Assembly: GCF_034702125.1 (NCBI RefSeq)
Contig: NC_085880.1
Location: 38,645,730-38,709,729, forward strand
Origin: Engraulis encrasicolus
Lineage: Eukaryota > Chordata > Actinopteri > Clupeiformes > Engraulidae
Reading direction: 5' to 3'
DNA: 64,000 bases
Positions 26,804-38,029 of this stretch are shown here, piece by piece. The notes beneath the pieces are model-generated. The model was not told the origin of the DNA, made no database searches, and saw only the letters and a list, made by a program, of their open reading frames with translations. How positions within the stretch are numbered: position 1 is the first letter of the stretch; each line of letters starts with the position of its first letter. Both the position numbers and the translations under genes were made by a program.

Positions 26804-26934
26804 GTAAGCCTCTTTTCATTATTCTTTCATTACAAATGTTAATCATTGGAACATGGTTTAAAGATTCATTAAGGGTATTTATAGCAGGTAATTTCTAGAA
26901 TTCATGCTGAAAGTGAAGTTAAAGCCCAAATGAA

Positions 26935-27155
26935 AACTCCAACTCCAATTGCCATAGTGACCCAGCACTCCACAGCACACAACGAAATGTATGCCTCACC
27001 CATGCTAAGGGCAGCCCCCAATGGTGCCTGAGAGGAAGCAGTGCGGCAGGACTGTACCATGCTCAGGTTACCAGGCTCCCCCTACCAACCTGGTGGGTCA
27101 GGAGTCAGAACCAACAACCTTTAGGCTACAAATTGTATGCCCTAACCGCATACCC
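26935..27155 (-). mobile_element. Degenerate SINE in the leader intron, copy 1
   Basis: Related to the minus-strand SINE at 8982-9265: it shares CAGCACTCCACAGCACACAACG and GGACTGTACCATGCTCAGG words and the same end. The pol III B box is degraded. It is present at the same place in copies 2 and 3, so it inserted before these copies separated. Confidence 0.6.
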
Positions 27156-27320
27156 ATGCAGCAACATTTATCTTTTGATGTATACTTACAACCCATATGT
27201 ACAATACATAACTGAAGCATCTGTTGATTATTCAGGTGTTATGTCCAAGAAATTGCATCTTAGTTAACTTTGAACTGTGAGTACCAGCGCACACTGTCTT
27301 AATATGCATACCTTCTACAG

Positions 27321-27808
27321 CAGTGTTTCCCAACCAGGGGTACGTGAACACACCTCTGGGGGTATGTGGGGAAAATAACAAATACATGGACTGTAGACAC
27401 ACTGGAATAGAGTAACAGATATAGAGGATGAGGGTCATTTCACTTGAAATCAGACAATTTGGAACCCAACTAACACAGATTTTATTACAACCTGGTGTGC
27501 CTTTTCAGTGGCAAGGTAGAACAACAGAAAGCATGTGCCCTAAATTGACTGACAATGTCCATATCAACTTAATATTAGTGCCAGATTCTTGCAAATGCAG
27601 TTCTGGGGTCTACCTTGCCATTGAAAAGGCACATCATGGTTTTATTACAATCTGCGTCGATTGTATCCCAAACTGTCTGAGTGCATGTGAAATGACCGAA
27701 ATCCAACTGTCTTAGTGCATGTGAAATGACCCATGAGTCACAGGGGTACCCATCATATGACAAAAAGGCTTAGGAAGTTTCAGAGGCATAAATAGTTGGG
27801 AAACCATG
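27321..27808. mobile_element. hAT-like MITE with a nested element, copy 1
   Basis: The left end CAGTGTTTCCCAACC and the right end AGTTGGGAAACCATG are imperfect inverses of the common hAT/Charlie terminus. Flanks TTCTACAG and ATCTACAG form an 8-bp duplication with one mismatch. Copy 2 has ATCTAGAG / ATCTACAG. A second element (27432-27732) is inserted inside it. Confidence 0.65.
27432..27732. mobile_element. Nested foldback MITE, 301 bp, 4-bp duplication
   Basis: Ends GGGTCATTTCAC and GTGAAATGACCC, flanked by ATGA at 27428-27431 and 27733-27736. It belongs to the same terminal type as the 2-kb foldback at 40656-42666. It is present in copy 2 (about 49040-49342) and begins at about 63962 in copy 3. 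Confidence 0.75.
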
Positions 27809-28061
27809 ATCTACAGCTATAGAAATAAAACATTCGTTTGATATTAATGTAAGTATTTTACCTGCAATATTCTGCGAGCAAAATCAATGCACAGCTGGTG
27901 AGGGAGTAAGCTTATCACACGACTCAAATATTGATTATAAGGGGACACATGATTTGTTGTGTCCATGGTCATTGCATATGTTTTTAATATCTACTTGGCT
28001 CTAATAGTTTTCAAAACTTGCGGTCATTAAATTAATTGATGTTATTCTTTTATTTTCCCAG

Positions 28062-28106
28062 GAATTACGGTGCATGTAGCCCTTTGCTGAACTACAACGC
28101 AACATT
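28062..28106 (+). other. Leader exon 3, helentron copy 1
   Basis: A 45-bp exon between the acceptor TTATTTTCCCAG and the donor GTGAGTAC. It is the same length in copy 2 (49674-49718). Confidence 0.65.
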
Positions 28107-28360
28107 GTGAGTACACCTATTATAATACTTTTTTGGATTTGTTCATTGTTGTAGGAGATTTGTAGTAAGTAAACATGGTACCACTCACGTAATAGTGTTG
28201 TACTAAGGGCACACTTACTGCAAACTCTCATACATTTCATACGCATATTTCATCAACATTACACAAATTTTGAATTGCTCATAATTTCAAAATGGCATAC
28301 GATAAGGCTTGCCAAGTTCATGTCTTAGGATTCAATGAGTAAAGTTTTTTTTTGTCTTAG

Positions 28361-28402
28361 GAGAAATAGTAAATTACATCTTGATCCCCTTAAAGCAATA
28401 AC
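28361..28402 (+). other. Leader exon 4, 5' untranslated part, copy 1
   Basis: The acceptor TTTTTTTTTGTCTTAG at 28345-28360 is followed by 42 bases of leader with an in-frame TAA, then the start ATG at 28403. The spacing is identical in copy 2 (49970 to 50012). Confidence 0.65.
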
Positions 28403-31400
28403 ATGGGTCAGTCAAAGAAAGCTCTCGCAAAAAAAAAATATTGGAGTGAACGTAAAAACAGCAAAACCATACCACCAGTACAAAATGAAGTTTCAATGGG
28501 TCAGTCAAAGAAAGCTCTCGCAAAAAAAACAAATGGGAGTGAACGTAAAAACAGCCAAACCATACCACCAACACAAAATGAAGTTTCAATAAGAGCGTCA
28601 TATGCTCAATCTGACACAAGGTTTCCAGACACAAGCAGAAACTTTCAATGCGTTCCAAATGCTTTGATGTTTTTAGCTCAATTGAACGAGAAAGAGGAAA
28701 TGAATACAGCAAGCTTGGATAACATTTTGGTTAGAGGAGACAAGTTGTACAATCAGATAAGAGAGAACTTGCAAATACCCAAACGCTTTTTAAGTTTGGA
28801 CGAGTTGCCCAATGTTATAATGTTAAATGGGAAACGCTATGCTGTGATCACAGCTGACACACAGAGTGGTTCCTTAAGGCAAAACCCACCTCAGGGCATG
28901 GAGACATATCTTAATCTACCATTAAGACTTGAACGCCTTGGGCAAGACTACACACAAGCCTTGCTAATGATCAGTGGCCTATGCATTTGTGTCTTTCGTA
29001 CCACAAACGGTCGCTATGGGTTTTTTGATCCCCATGCTCGCAATGCAAATGGATCAGGCCATCATGAGCATGGAAAAGCAGTGATGCTTACGTTCCCCAC
29101 GGTGACTGATTTGTCTGCAAGGCTCCTACAGCTTTTTTGTGACACATTTGAATATGGTGCCGAGACACAATATGATCTGTTGCCAATCTCATTTCAGTTA
29201 TGTTTGGAGCAAGACATGCCAGAGATAACATTAACAACCAAAGAACCAAAACAAGATGTACCACAGTGCATTTCTGTGAAAATTGCCAAATCACGTAGGA
29301 AAAAACTGGCACAAAGATCAAAAAAGCAGAGTTGTGCACAAAGTTGTGACATGGAGGAAGACCTAAAGAGAGAAAGAAAAAGACAGCAAAGCAAAGAATA
29401 CTACAAAACCAGCATTGAATATCGACAAAGGAAGCGAGACTTTGTTGTACAACAAATCAGAAGCAATCCAAATTTTAGACAGAAGCATAAAGAAAAGATG
29501 ATGCAGCAATACAAGCATGACCCAGCTTACAAACAAGCAACACAAAAGCGTGCCTTTAACCGTTACAAGAACAATCAAATGGTCAGAGAAGCACAAAAGG
29601 AACACACTGCACAACAATACAAAAACAACCCTCTTTATCGACAGAAACTAAAAGACAGAGCTGTGGAGAAATACAAGACCAAGCCAGACTTCAAGCAGGC
29701 GCAAAAAAAACGGATTACTCAAAAATACAAAAACGACCCACACTTCAGACAGGCACAAAAGAATCGATTTACTCAGCGATACAACAGCAACCCAGAATTC
29801 AGGCAGGCAAAAAAGAATCAAATTACTCAGCGATACAAGAACAACCCAGAATTCAGACAGGCACAAAAGAATCGATTTACTCAGCGATACAACAGCAACC
29901 CAGAATTCAGGCAGGCAAAAAAGAATCAAATTACTCAGCGATACAAGAACAACCCAGAATTCAGGCAGGCAAAAAAGAATCGAATAACTCAGCGATACAA
30001 GAACAACCCAGACTTCAGGCAGGCACATAAAAAAAGGATTACTGGGCAATACCATAACGACCACATTTTTCAGAGCGCGAAAAAACAACGAAATATCACA
30101 CGTTACCAAAATGACTCTACCTTCCGAAAAAAGCAAAAAACTAAAATGAAAGCCAAAATGCGTTTCTATAGGCAAACCTCATCCATTACAAAAGACACAA
30201 ATGCTCTTTTCAAGAAATATCGTACAAATGTTCAAAATATGAAACTCTTTCAATCATCACATCAACTCCACCAATCTGCTAACAGAATGAATCCCATAGC
30301 CCAGCACAAGATGAGGTGTAGTAACCGCATTAAACAAAAGTATTCTGCCTTTGCCGCAAAAAAACATTTTAGAAGTGACCTATTGATGAGACGGGCACAA
30401 TCAACATTTCAGAAGAATGTGAAACAAGGTCCCACATATGTTTGCAGTGTATGCCACCGATGTTTGTTTTCGAATCAAGTGAGGCAATGCAAACGATCAA
30501 AATACACTAAAGACCCTGAATTGGCATCTATGTGCATAACCGGTGCATATGTGCATGTTTGTGAAGACCTTTGCCAAAATGTAGGTACATGTACAATGCC
30601 AGAGAGGAAAAAGGAATGGATATGTCACAGCTGTCACGAGAGTATAAAAATAGGGCAACTCCCAAACATTGCAGTGGCTAATAACCTTGAGCTGGATCCA
30701 ATACCAGATGAACTCAAGGGTCTGAATGTGCTTGAAAGACATGTCATTGCAAAGTTCATACCTTTTGCAAAGATCATTTCGCTTCCAAAGGGACAGCAAC
30801 ATGCGATTCATGGAGCAGTGGTATGTGTGCCTTCAGAGGTTGAGTCTACAGTTGATTCCCTTCCCAGGCCACCATCTGAAGCGCAACTGCTTCGCGTGAA
30901 GCTAAAACGGCGGCTGCAGTACAAAGGTCATTTTGCCTTTCAAAATTTAAACATGCGTAAAGTCAAAACAGCTCTGCTCAAGTTGAAGGAGAGCCACTCA
31001 GAATACAGAAACATTTCTGTCCGTGAAGTTTCCGAGCGAGATTATTTTGAAGACGCAGAATTGGTACAAGATGATAACAATGTAAACATAGATCCAGACA
31101 ATCTCCAAGACCCTGTGACCCAAAATGAAGTTCAACCACAACAAGACAATAATGAGCAACAGGACGAAGGTGAGGATTATGAGGAACAGGATGATACTGT
31201 AGCACAACAGCATGCCATTGCATTTGATTCTTGTCTTCAGCCAGCAGATGTTGGTCAGGAGTTAATGTCATTTGGAGAAAATATCTATTCAATAGCACCA
31301 GCACAGGGAAATAACCCAGTTAACTTCTTCAAAACTCCAAAGTTGGAGTCCATGGCCTTTCCGGTCCAATTCAATACAGGTAAGAACACACTAGATGAAG

Positions 31401-34400
31401 ATCGCCCACGGAAGCTGTCTCCAAGCAGGTATTTCAATGCAAGATTGTTTAGTGCAGACAACAGATTTGCCGTGGACAGCAATTACATTTTCTTTGCTCA
31501 GTTTGTGACTGAGATGAACCTTGCAATGTCAAGCATGTCGATACAATTACGAAAAGGTAAAGTGTTTACTAAAGATGGCAAAAAAATCACCACTTCCCTA
31601 TTGAAAAGTCAGAACGAGGTGCAAAAACTTGTGCGACATGGTGATGCTACAAGGTTCATGCAGCCATTACGAGGAACCCCAGCTTATTGGCAAAAAACCA
31701 TGAGAGACCTGTTTGCCTGTTTAAAGCAACTAGGCCAGCCCACATTCTTTGTGACTTTCTCTGCTGCTGAAATGCGCTGGCCAGAGATAATGGAAGTCAT
31801 CCAAGCCCAACGCGGGGAAGACATGCCTGTGGAAGAGATGGATTGGGCAACAAAGGCAGACATCCTCCGTTCCAATCCGGTCACGATTATCAGAATGTTT
31901 GAGAAAAGAGTTGAAGCCTTAATGAGGGACCTGATTTTGTCACCTGCACAACCGCTCGGCGAGGTCTTGGATTTTTTCTTCAGAGTAGAATTTCAAGCGC
32001 GCGGATCCGCTCACATCCACTCTCTCTTCTGGATCAAGGACGCACCACAACTTGATGTAGACCCAGAAGAGAAGGTAACAGCATTCATTGATCGGTACGT
32101 ATCTTGCCAGCTACCTGATGAGGCGACAGATCCTGAACTGCATAAAATTGTGAAGGAAGTGCAGACCCATAGCAAAAACCACACCAAGTCATGCAAAAAA
32201 GGGAACAAGCATTGCCGATTTGGATTTCCCAAGCGTCCGGTTGAGAACACTTTCATTTCCAGGCCTACGCCAAGCGACCCAGATAGGCCATGCCCCCGAA
32301 AGGAATCGAAAGATAAACTGAAACCAGTTTGGGATTTGTTACAGGAAGAAGATGCNGNNTCCAAAACGATACACGACATTCTAGCTCAGTGCGAAATGAC
32401 ATATGACGAATATGAGAATTGCCTACACGACATGAACGACCATTCTGCCATCATGATGAAACGCGACGTCCAAGACTGTTGGATCAATGGCTACAACCCA
32501 GACCTGTTGAGAGCATGGAATGCCAACATGGACATTCAGTTCATCGACAACCCAGAAAGTTGCATAATGTATTTAATGTCTTACATCTCAAAACCGGAAT
32601 ATGACATGAGTGAATTCCTCAAAGGCATTATTCAAGAGGTAGGTCAACAAGATGCATCTGATCTTGAACACATGAAGCAAATCATGCAGGCTTACTCAAA
32701 AAACCGTGAGGTAAGTATACAAGAGGCCGTCACTCGCATCTGCGGTCTAAAACTGAAATCTTCCTCACGCAACGTGGTATTCATTCCAACAGACGACAAT
32801 GCATTAAAAATGAGCCTACCAATGAAGTATCTAGACACAAAAGATCCAAATTCTGAACAGGTTTGGATGACTGGTTTGGCTGAAAAATACAAGGCAAGAC
32901 CCCAAACGGAAGAATTTCAAAATATGTGCATGGCTGACTTCGCGTCCAACTTCAGGCCACTGTACGGCCAACAAAAAAAGGCTCACAACGCCCTACCTCT
33001 TCTGAACAATATGGGCCACATTCAAAAAAGAACCAGAGGGAAACCTGCTGTCATTCGATATGCTCGATTTTCAGAAAAAAAAGACCCAGAGAAATACTAC
33101 GGAACCATGCTCAAGGTTTTCCTACCGTACAGAACAGATCGCCAATTGAAAATTCCTCCATATGACTCTTATGAAAGTTTTTACCAAAATGCGAATGTTA
33201 AACTCCCAGGGTCACAGGGCACAACAGCTGTTAAAACAATTGTTGAAACAAACAGAAAGCGCTATGAAAAGGGCATCGAAATCGTGGAACAAGCCATCAG
33301 AGATTTCCAAGAACATGGCGTGAAAGAGGACGCTTGGGCCTCCTTTGCGCCAAATTCGGAACTCCTGCAAATTGAAGCCCTTGCTGATCGCCAGCCACTC
33401 GACCCTATAGAGCAGGAAGAACAAGATGATGTTCCAGAATTCAGCAGAAATTCAAATGATAGAGCAGCAATGCCACTAATGCAGTGTCCACCGATCAGCT
33501 CAACTATGCTCAAACAAATGTATCAGAACCTCAACCAAACGCAGGCAAAAACATTTTACAAAGTAAGAGATTGGGCTTTACAACTCGTAAACAATCAAAA
33601 TCCAGAACAGTTTTTCCTTTTCATTGAGGGCGGGGCAGGGACAGGAAAAAGCCATCTCATTAAGTGTATCTACAACGAGGTGACAAAAATACTAAGACAA
33701 TTGCCCACCATGAGCGAAGAGCAAGATGTGTCCAAACTGACAGTTTTACTGACATCATTCACTGGCACAGCTGCATTCAACATTTCTGGCAACACGCTAC
33801 ATTCTGTGTTGAAACTTCCCAAAAGCCTACAACCTCCATACCAAGGGCTTGGGAATTCTCTAGACGAATTGAGAGTGCAGCTGTCTCGACTCCAAATTAT
33901 AATCATTGACGAAGTGTCCATGGTTTCGAAAGAACTTTTCACATACGTTGACCTGAGACTTCAGCAAATCAAAGGCAGCAGAAAACCTTTTGGCGGAGTA
34001 TCTGTCCTCTCTGTCGGTGACTTCTACCAACTATCACCAGTGGGTAAATCAAAGCCGCTGTGTGTGTCTGAAGGGAACGCTGTTGATACTTGGAATGATC
34101 ACTTTCAAATGATCACTTTGACACAGATAATGCGCCAAAAAGATGATGCTACCTTTGCAGAAATGTTAAACAGGCTTCGAGTCAAAAAGAAAAGCGAAAC
34201 ATTGCTGGACAGTGACAAGCAACTACTTGCTACAAGAACTTTTGCAGCAAAGGAAGACTGCCCAGCAGATGTTTTGCACATTTTTGCAACAAATAAACAG
34301 GTAGACAACCACAACCACGAAACCATCACGTCGCTCAGCTCTAACATTACCCTTGTAGATGCTGAAGATTACGCGAAAGATGAGCGAACTGGAAGAATGG

Positions 34401-35665
34401 TCAAACAAGCAGCACCATTCAACGGAAGTAAAGGAGATCTTCCTGACACACTGCTGTTATCAGTAGGTGCAAGAATCGTCATCACGCGTAATTTAGACAC
34501 CTCAGATGGAATTGTGAATGGGTCTTTTGCAAAAATTACCAAAATGATTACCAAAACAGACAAAAACAACAAATCACGGGTTGAATTAATTGGCCTAGAA
34601 TTTGATAATCCAACTGCTGGCACTAAACGTCGTGCTCTAACCTCTGACAAATCGGATAACACAGTTTACATTGACAGAATAGAGGAGCGCTGCAAAAGGA
34701 AAGGCAGAGTTCGCCACCAATTTCCCATAAGACTGGCCTACTCCTGTACAGCACATAAAGTGCAAGGTATGACCTCCTCAAAAGCAGTGGTGTCTCTGAA
34801 ACGGGTTTTTGAAGCTGGAATGGCTTATGTAGCTCTCAGCAGAACCACATCTTTGGAAGGACTTCATATCATTGACTTTGACGAAACAAAAATTTACTGC
34901 AATGAAGAGGTATTAACTTCATTGAAAAACATGCCACATGCAGACCTAGACAGCATCATGCCACTCATGTTGTATCAGAACACAGCAGGCAATGAGGGGT
35001 TATCAATTATTCACCACAATGTTGAGGGTTTGCATTGTCATTTGGACGATGTCAAAAAACATCACGAAATGCTTTTGGGGGACATTCTGTGCTTCACAGA
35101 AACTCACATGTTTGGTTCAGTCGTACCTCAAGAAATGCAAATTGACAATTACACGTTGTTCAAAAGAAACAGACATGTGTCCTACAACACTCTACCACAG
35201 ATGGCCAACCAAAAAGGTGGTGGTGTCGCAATATTTGCAAAAAACCACCTCAACGTCCAGGTCTTGCAGTACCTACTTGGGGTAACCAACTTGGAATATG
35301 TTGCTGTAAAAATCAACAACCCAATTAAAACTGTGGTGGCTGCAGTATACAGACCACCAACCTACAACAAGTCAGAATTCCTCACAAACATGAAAAACCT
35401 TCTGGACGCCGTTGAAATACAAAATCCAGGTCAAATAGTCATCTGTGGAGATATGAATGAAGACACTGCAACAAATGCAAAGCCAATACACAAATTCTTC
35501 ACAGACAGAGGATACACACAACTCATACAAACCACTACAACACAGAAACACACCACTCTTGATTTAATTTATGTGTCTCATCCACAAAAATGCCTTTCAG
35601 CAGGAGTTCTTCACTCTTACTACAGTTATCACCAACCTGTCTACACAGTTGTGCAAATTGACTAA
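28403..35665 (+). CDS. Helentron Rep/helicase/endonuclease polyprotein, copy 1
   Basis: A 2,420-residue protein expected to drive rolling-circle transposition. In order: a 31-residue N-terminal segment present twice (1-62); a cysteine-protease-like domain resembling peptidase family C76/OTU-like folds, with C83 in QCVPNAL and D209/H211 in FDPHAR; 13 basic 18-residue repeats (350-583); a Cys/His cluster (C681, C684, C687 and C741, C744); a helitron-associated domain (about 760-865); the Rep nuclease with HUH at H1204/H1206 and tyrosines Y1390 and Y1394; a PIF1-type helicase with Walker A GGAGTGKS at 1743-1750, DE at 1836-1837 and the YVALSR motif at 2142-2147; and an AP-endonuclease-like EEP domain with N2206, E2233, D2350 and N2352. 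The usual final SDH motif is SYH here (2408-2410). The start is the first ATG after an in-frame TAA. Three ambiguous bases lie at about 32,356-32,359. No interrupting stop is seen. Confidence 0.95.
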   Translation: MGQSKKALAKKKYWSERKNSKTIPPVQNEVSMGQSKKALAKKTNGSERKNSQTIPPTQNEVSIRASYAQSDTRFPDTSRNFQCVPNALMFLAQLNEKEEMNTASLDNILVRGDKLYNQIRENLQIPKRFLSLDELPNVIMLNGKRYAVITADTQSGSLRQNPPQGMETYLNLPLRLERLGQDYTQALLMISGLCICVFRTTNGRYGFFDPHARNANGSGHHEHGKAVMLTFPTVTDLSARLLQLFCDTFEYGAETQYDLLPISFQLCLEQDMPEITLTTKEPKQDVPQCISVKIAKSRRKKLAQRSKKQSCAQSCDMEEDLKRERKRQQSKEYYKTSIEYRQRKRDFVVQQIRSNPNFRQKHKEKMMQQYKHDPAYKQATQKRAFNRYKNNQMVREAQKEHTAQQYKNNPLYRQKLKDRAVEKYKTKPDFKQAQKKRITQKYKNDPHFRQAQKNRFTQRYNSNPEFRQAKKNQITQRYKNNPEFRQAQKNRFTQRYNSNPEFRQAKKNQITQRYKNNPEFRQAKKNRITQRYKNNPDFRQAHKKRITGQYHNDHIFQSAKKQRNITRYQNDSTFRKKQKTKMKAKMRFYRQTSSITKDTNALFKKYRTNVQNMKLFQSSHQLHQSANRMNPIAQHKMRCSNRIKQKYSAFAAKKHFRSDLLMRRAQSTFQKNVKQGPTYVCSVCHRCLFSNQVRQCKRSKYTKDPELASMCITGAYVHVCEDLCQNVGTCTMPERKKEWICHSCHESIKIGQLPNIAVANNLELDPIPDELKGLNVLERHVIAKFIPFAKIISLPKGQQHAIHGAVVCVPSEVESTVDSLPRPPSEAQLLRVKLKRRLQYKGHFAFQNLNMRKVKTALLKLKESHSEYRNISVREVSERDYFEDAELVQDDNNVNIDPDNLQDPVTQNEVQPQQDNNEQQDEGEDYEEQDDTVAQQHAIAFDSCLQPADVGQELMSFGENIYSIAPAQGNNPVNFFKTPKLESMAFPVQFNTGKNTLDEDRPRKLSPSRYFNARLFSADNRFAVDSNYIFFAQFVTEMNLAMSSMSIQLRKGKVFTKDGKKITTSLLKSQNEVQKLVRHGDATRFMQPLRGTPAYWQKTMRDLFACLKQLGQPTFFVTFSAAEMRWPEIMEVIQAQRGEDMPVEEMDWATKADILRSNPVTIIRMFEKRVEALMRDLILSPAQPLGEVLDFFFRVEFQARGSAHIHSLFWIKDAPQLDVDPEEKVTAFIDRYVSCQLPDEATDPELHKIVKEVQTHSKNHTKSCKKGNKHCRFGFPKRPVENTFISRPTPSDPDRPCPRKESKDKLKPVWDLLQEEDXXSKTIHDILAQCEMTYDEYENCLHDMNDHSAIMMKRDVQDCWINGYNPDLLRAWNANMDIQFIDNPESCIMYLMSYISKPEYDMSEFLKGIIQEVGQQDASDLEHMKQIMQAYSKNREVSIQEAVTRICGLKLKSSSRNVVFIPTDDNALKMSLPMKYLDTKDPNSEQVWMTGLAEKYKARPQTEEFQNMCMADFASNFRPLYGQQKKAHNALPLLNNMGHIQKRTRGKPAVIRYARFSEKKDPEKYYGTMLKVFLPYRTDRQLKIPPYDSYESFYQNANVKLPGSQGTTAVKTIVETNRKRYEKGIEIVEQAIRDFQEHGVKEDAWASFAPNSELLQIEALADRQPLDPIEQEEQDDVPEFSRNSNDRAAMPLMQCPPISSTMLKQMYQNLNQTQAKTFYKVRDWALQLVNNQNPEQFFLFIEGGAGTGKSHLIKCIYNEVTKILRQLPTMSEEQDVSKLTVLLTSFTGTAAFNISGNTLHSVLKLPKSLQPPYQGLGNSLDELRVQLSRLQIIIIDEVSMVSKELFTYVDLRLQQIKGSRKPFGGVSVLSVGDFYQLSPVGKSKPLCVSEGNAVDTWNDHFQMITLTQIMRQKDDATFAEMLNRLRVKKKSETLLDSDKQLLATRTFAAKEDCPADVLHIFATNKQVDNHNHETITSLSSNITLVDAEDYAKDERTGRMVKQAAPFNGSKGDLPDTLLLSVGARIVITRNLDTSDGIVNGSFAKITKMITKTDKNNKSRVELIGLEFDNPTAGTKRRALTSDKSDNTVYIDRIEERCKRKGRVRHQFPIRLAYSCTAHKVQGMTSSKAVVSLKRVFEAGMAYVALSRTTSLEGLHIIDFDETKIYCNEEVLTSLKNMPHADLDSIMPLMLYQNTAGNEGLSIIHHNVEGLHCHLDDVKKHHEMLLGDILCFTETHMFGSVVPQEMQIDNYTLFKRNRHVSYNTLPQMANQKGGGVAIFAKNHLNVQVLQYLLGVTNLEYVAVKINNPIKTVVAAVYRPPTYNKSEFLTNMKNLLDAVEIQNPGQIVICGDMNEDTATNAKPIHKFFTDRGYTQLIQTTTTQKHTTLDLIYVSHPQKCLSAGVLHSYYSYHQPVYTVVQID
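29450..30151 (+). repeat. 54-bp coding tandem repeat, 13 units (copy 1)
   Basis: Each unit encodes 18 residues of the form QRYKNNPxFRQAxKxRIT. The central units are nearly identical and the outer ones degenerate. Copy 2 has 12 units (51059-51706) and differs in which variants follow each other, so units have been gained, lost or converted since the copies separated. Confidence 0.95.
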
Positions 35666-36536
35666 TGAAAAAAGGGACAAAAACTTCAAGTTAATATAAT
35701 CTTGTCTGCCCAAACAGACCTAATACACAAAATGTTAAAATTCAGTTCAATCGTGATAAAAGAAGCATTGAGTCAGCCACAAAATTAGGGTGACAGGCAT
35801 TTGAGTGAGCCATTTTACATGCCCACTTTATGCTGAACCAAACAATCTGTGTGTTTCTTGGTGACGGAGGCATTTGCGTGAGCCATACTACATGGCCACG
35901 GCGTGCTGAACCAGACCACCAGATGATAATAATAGCAAACATTCAGTGCTGTTAGCCTTGCTGTCTGTTGTCAGAAACAAGCATTCAGTGCTGTTAGCCT
36001 TGCTGTCTGTCGTTCAAAAAGCAATCACACCAAGTTCCGTTTTGCTATGGTGAAGTTTATAAGGAAACTCGACCAATTCAAATCTTACTTGCCATACATT
36101 TCCTTAAAAACATATAAACAAAATACAGCCCATAACTGTAACATCTTCAAAATGCACGACAACTTAAAATGTAAATATTATTCATGATGTATATAAACTT
36201 TCCACACTTGTACATACTGTATAGAATATGTAATCTTATATACTACTAACTCCAAGACAAAACATTAGCAGCCTTTAAACCCACTTTAAACACACTTGTG
36301 AAAACTGTAAATATTGTATATATATACATGTATCTGTATACATATGGTGTATGTACAAATTCAGAAACTCTAACTCAAAATTACTAAATGTACTGTAAAA
36401 ATTCTGTATTATGTGTGTATATATACTGTCAGTGTATAAAAACTGTATACCCAAATCTAACAAACTTCACAACTGTATATATACAATTTGTATTGTGAAT
36501 GTATTTTTCTTAACTCATAGGAGAAGGGTTTGTTTT

Positions 36537-36601
36537 CCATCAGTGTAACAATATAATATAATTCACTTTTAATCAATGTACTATACTGTTACACCTGATG
36601 G
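36537..36601 (+). repeat. Stem-loop in the helentron 3' region
   Basis: CCATCAGTGTAACA and TGTTACACCTGATGG are inverted across a 36-bp AT-rich loop, with one bulged base. Conserved in copy 2 (about 58,099-58,163). It could mark the end of an older nested element. Confidence 0.6.
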
Positions 36602-36678
36602 TTTTGTTTGCCCAATTACAGTCACAGTCACAAAAAGCAAAGGCACTGGTAATTGGTACTTCTACAATGTAGAAATGG

Positions 36679-36689
36679 GGTTCGAATCC
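36679..36689 (+). other. Pol III B-box match (tRNA-like relic), copy 1
   Basis: GGTTCGAATCC is a perfect B box and lies in a T-arm-like context (GGGG and CCTC flanking the loop). No A box or complete cloverleaf could be built. Conserved in copy 2 (58236-58246). Confidence 0.35.
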
Positions 36690-36854
36690 TCACGGTGTCC
36701 ATGTTATACAGTGACTGTTGCAGGCTAACATACAAAAAACCTTAGTGTAAGTTAATGCAGTTAAGTGGAATGGTGTGTGTCAAGCGTGCATGCGTGCGTG
36801 CGCTATCTACACTGCCAATATGATAGATGCCAGTCAGGAAGTTAGCTCATTTAT

Positions 36855-36931
36855 ATGCATGAAGGGCAGTACATGCATGAAGTGCACCGCGTGCATGAAG
36901 GGCAACGAATGCCTGAAGGGCAACAAATGCA
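36855..36931 (+). repeat. 3' subterminal 18-bp minisatellite, copy 1
   Basis: Repeats of TGCATGAAGGGCA with variable spacing bases, giving an open frame of MKGxxC units. Every unit in the array carries three to five such repeats just before the terminal signature. Confidence 0.85.
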
Positions 36932-36936
36932 AGACA

Positions 36937-36980
36937 GGCAAGCATACTCCAGCATTTTCTGTGAGGAAATGCAATCTAGT
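36937..36980 (+). other. Helentron 3' terminus with hairpin, copy 1
   Basis: GGCAAGCATAC (36937-36947) equals the right arm of the 5' palindrome and is therefore inverted to the left arm. An 8-bp stem with a 5-nt loop follows at 36952-36972, then AATCTAGT. This matches the known helentron plan of a 5' end paired with a 3' subterminal inverted repeat and a 3' hairpin. The same end closes all ten units in the window. Confidence 0.85.
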
Positions 36981-37977
36981 TATTATTCTTATTATTATTA
37001 TTATATTTTTTTATTCTACCACCCATCATAATGGCAAGAAATCTTCGAAGTAGAGAGTCCGTTCCAATGCCAAACTGTTCGGTTCGGTCCGAGGATGTGT
37101 GCTTGTACTCAGTTTTTGGATAACTCAAACTCTCTAGCGCCACCAGCAGGTCAAAGTTGCAAGTACATTACATGCTGTAACTTTTGAACCGTTGGTCGGA
37201 ATTTCAAAAACTTGGTATCCCTGGAATCCTTGGGCCAAGCCGAATCCAATGCACACTATGACGTCATTTTCCGCCTGGAAAGTTTTTCCGCCATTTTGAA
37301 TTTTGTAAAAATCCATAAAAATGATGCCACGCCCACAATTTTAGTCCCATCGTCACGAAATTTTTGTGAGGGCATCTTCGGACTGAGATACATCTACCCT
37401 GAAAGTCCTGGAACAATTGATTCAACCGGCTTTAAACAGGAGCCCATCAAAGTTGGCGGCGGAGACGCCAAACAGGAAGTGAGCTCATATCTCGGCAACG
37501 GCTACATGTACTAGAATCAAATTTTATACACATAAGTAACACTGTCTCCAGAGGACACGTAAAGATTTTCGTGCAAATGCACCACTAGGGGGCGCTACAA
37601 TAAGCAAAAATGTGTTTTTGGCCATATTTGTCTATATTGACGTCAATTCATCAAACGCTTGGTATCGCTGAAATCCTTGGGTCAAACCGAATCCAACGCA
37701 TACTATGATGTCATATTTACCATCATACATTTCCCGCCATTTTGACACATTATAAAATCAATAAAAATGAAGCTCCGCCCACAATGTTTGTCTGCTCGTC
37801 CTACAATTTTTATTAGACCACCATTGGACTATCCTAAACGTATGCTGAAATTTACAGAGCAATAGCTGAAAGCATCGGCGCACAGCAGCCAATCAAAATT
37901 GACACTAAAGACAAACGCACCGTCCTAACAGGAAGTTAGCTCATATCTCAGCAACGCCTTAACAGAGCTAAATAGCT
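36981..37977 (+). mobile_element. Non-autonomous helentron unit 7, left part
   Basis: It starts with a short TTATT run and the common TTTTTTTATTCTACC start, without a palindrome. Both modules are present. The unit is broken after GCCTTAACAGA by the 5.6-kb insertion and resumes at 43588. Confidence 0.85.
37582..37596 (+). promoter_or_regulatory. CTCF-like motif in unit 7
   Basis: Perfect core CCACTAGGGGGCGCT in the shared position and orientation. Confidence 0.55.
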
Positions 37978-38029
37978 GGGTTTCTTAGCGTCCAAAAAGG
38001 GCCTAATCGTTACGCGCTGGATAGAAGCA

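Larger units (their letters stand above)
35666..36813 (+). other. Helentron copy 1, 3' non-coding region
   Basis: AT-rich, closely similar to copy 2 (57,215-58,362). It contains a tandem GCATTCAGTGCTGTTAGCC word (about 35,940 and 35,982), the inverted repeat at 36537-36601 and a pol III B-box match at 36679-36689. I saw no canonical AATAAA soon after the stop codon. Confidence 0.6.

Noticed and set aside
29648..30175. Minus-strand hydrophobic open frame of about 175 codons, and its counterpart at 51257-51808
   Set aside because: It is the antisense of the basic 18-residue repeat; the periodic hydrophobic pattern is the complement of Lys/Asn-rich codons.
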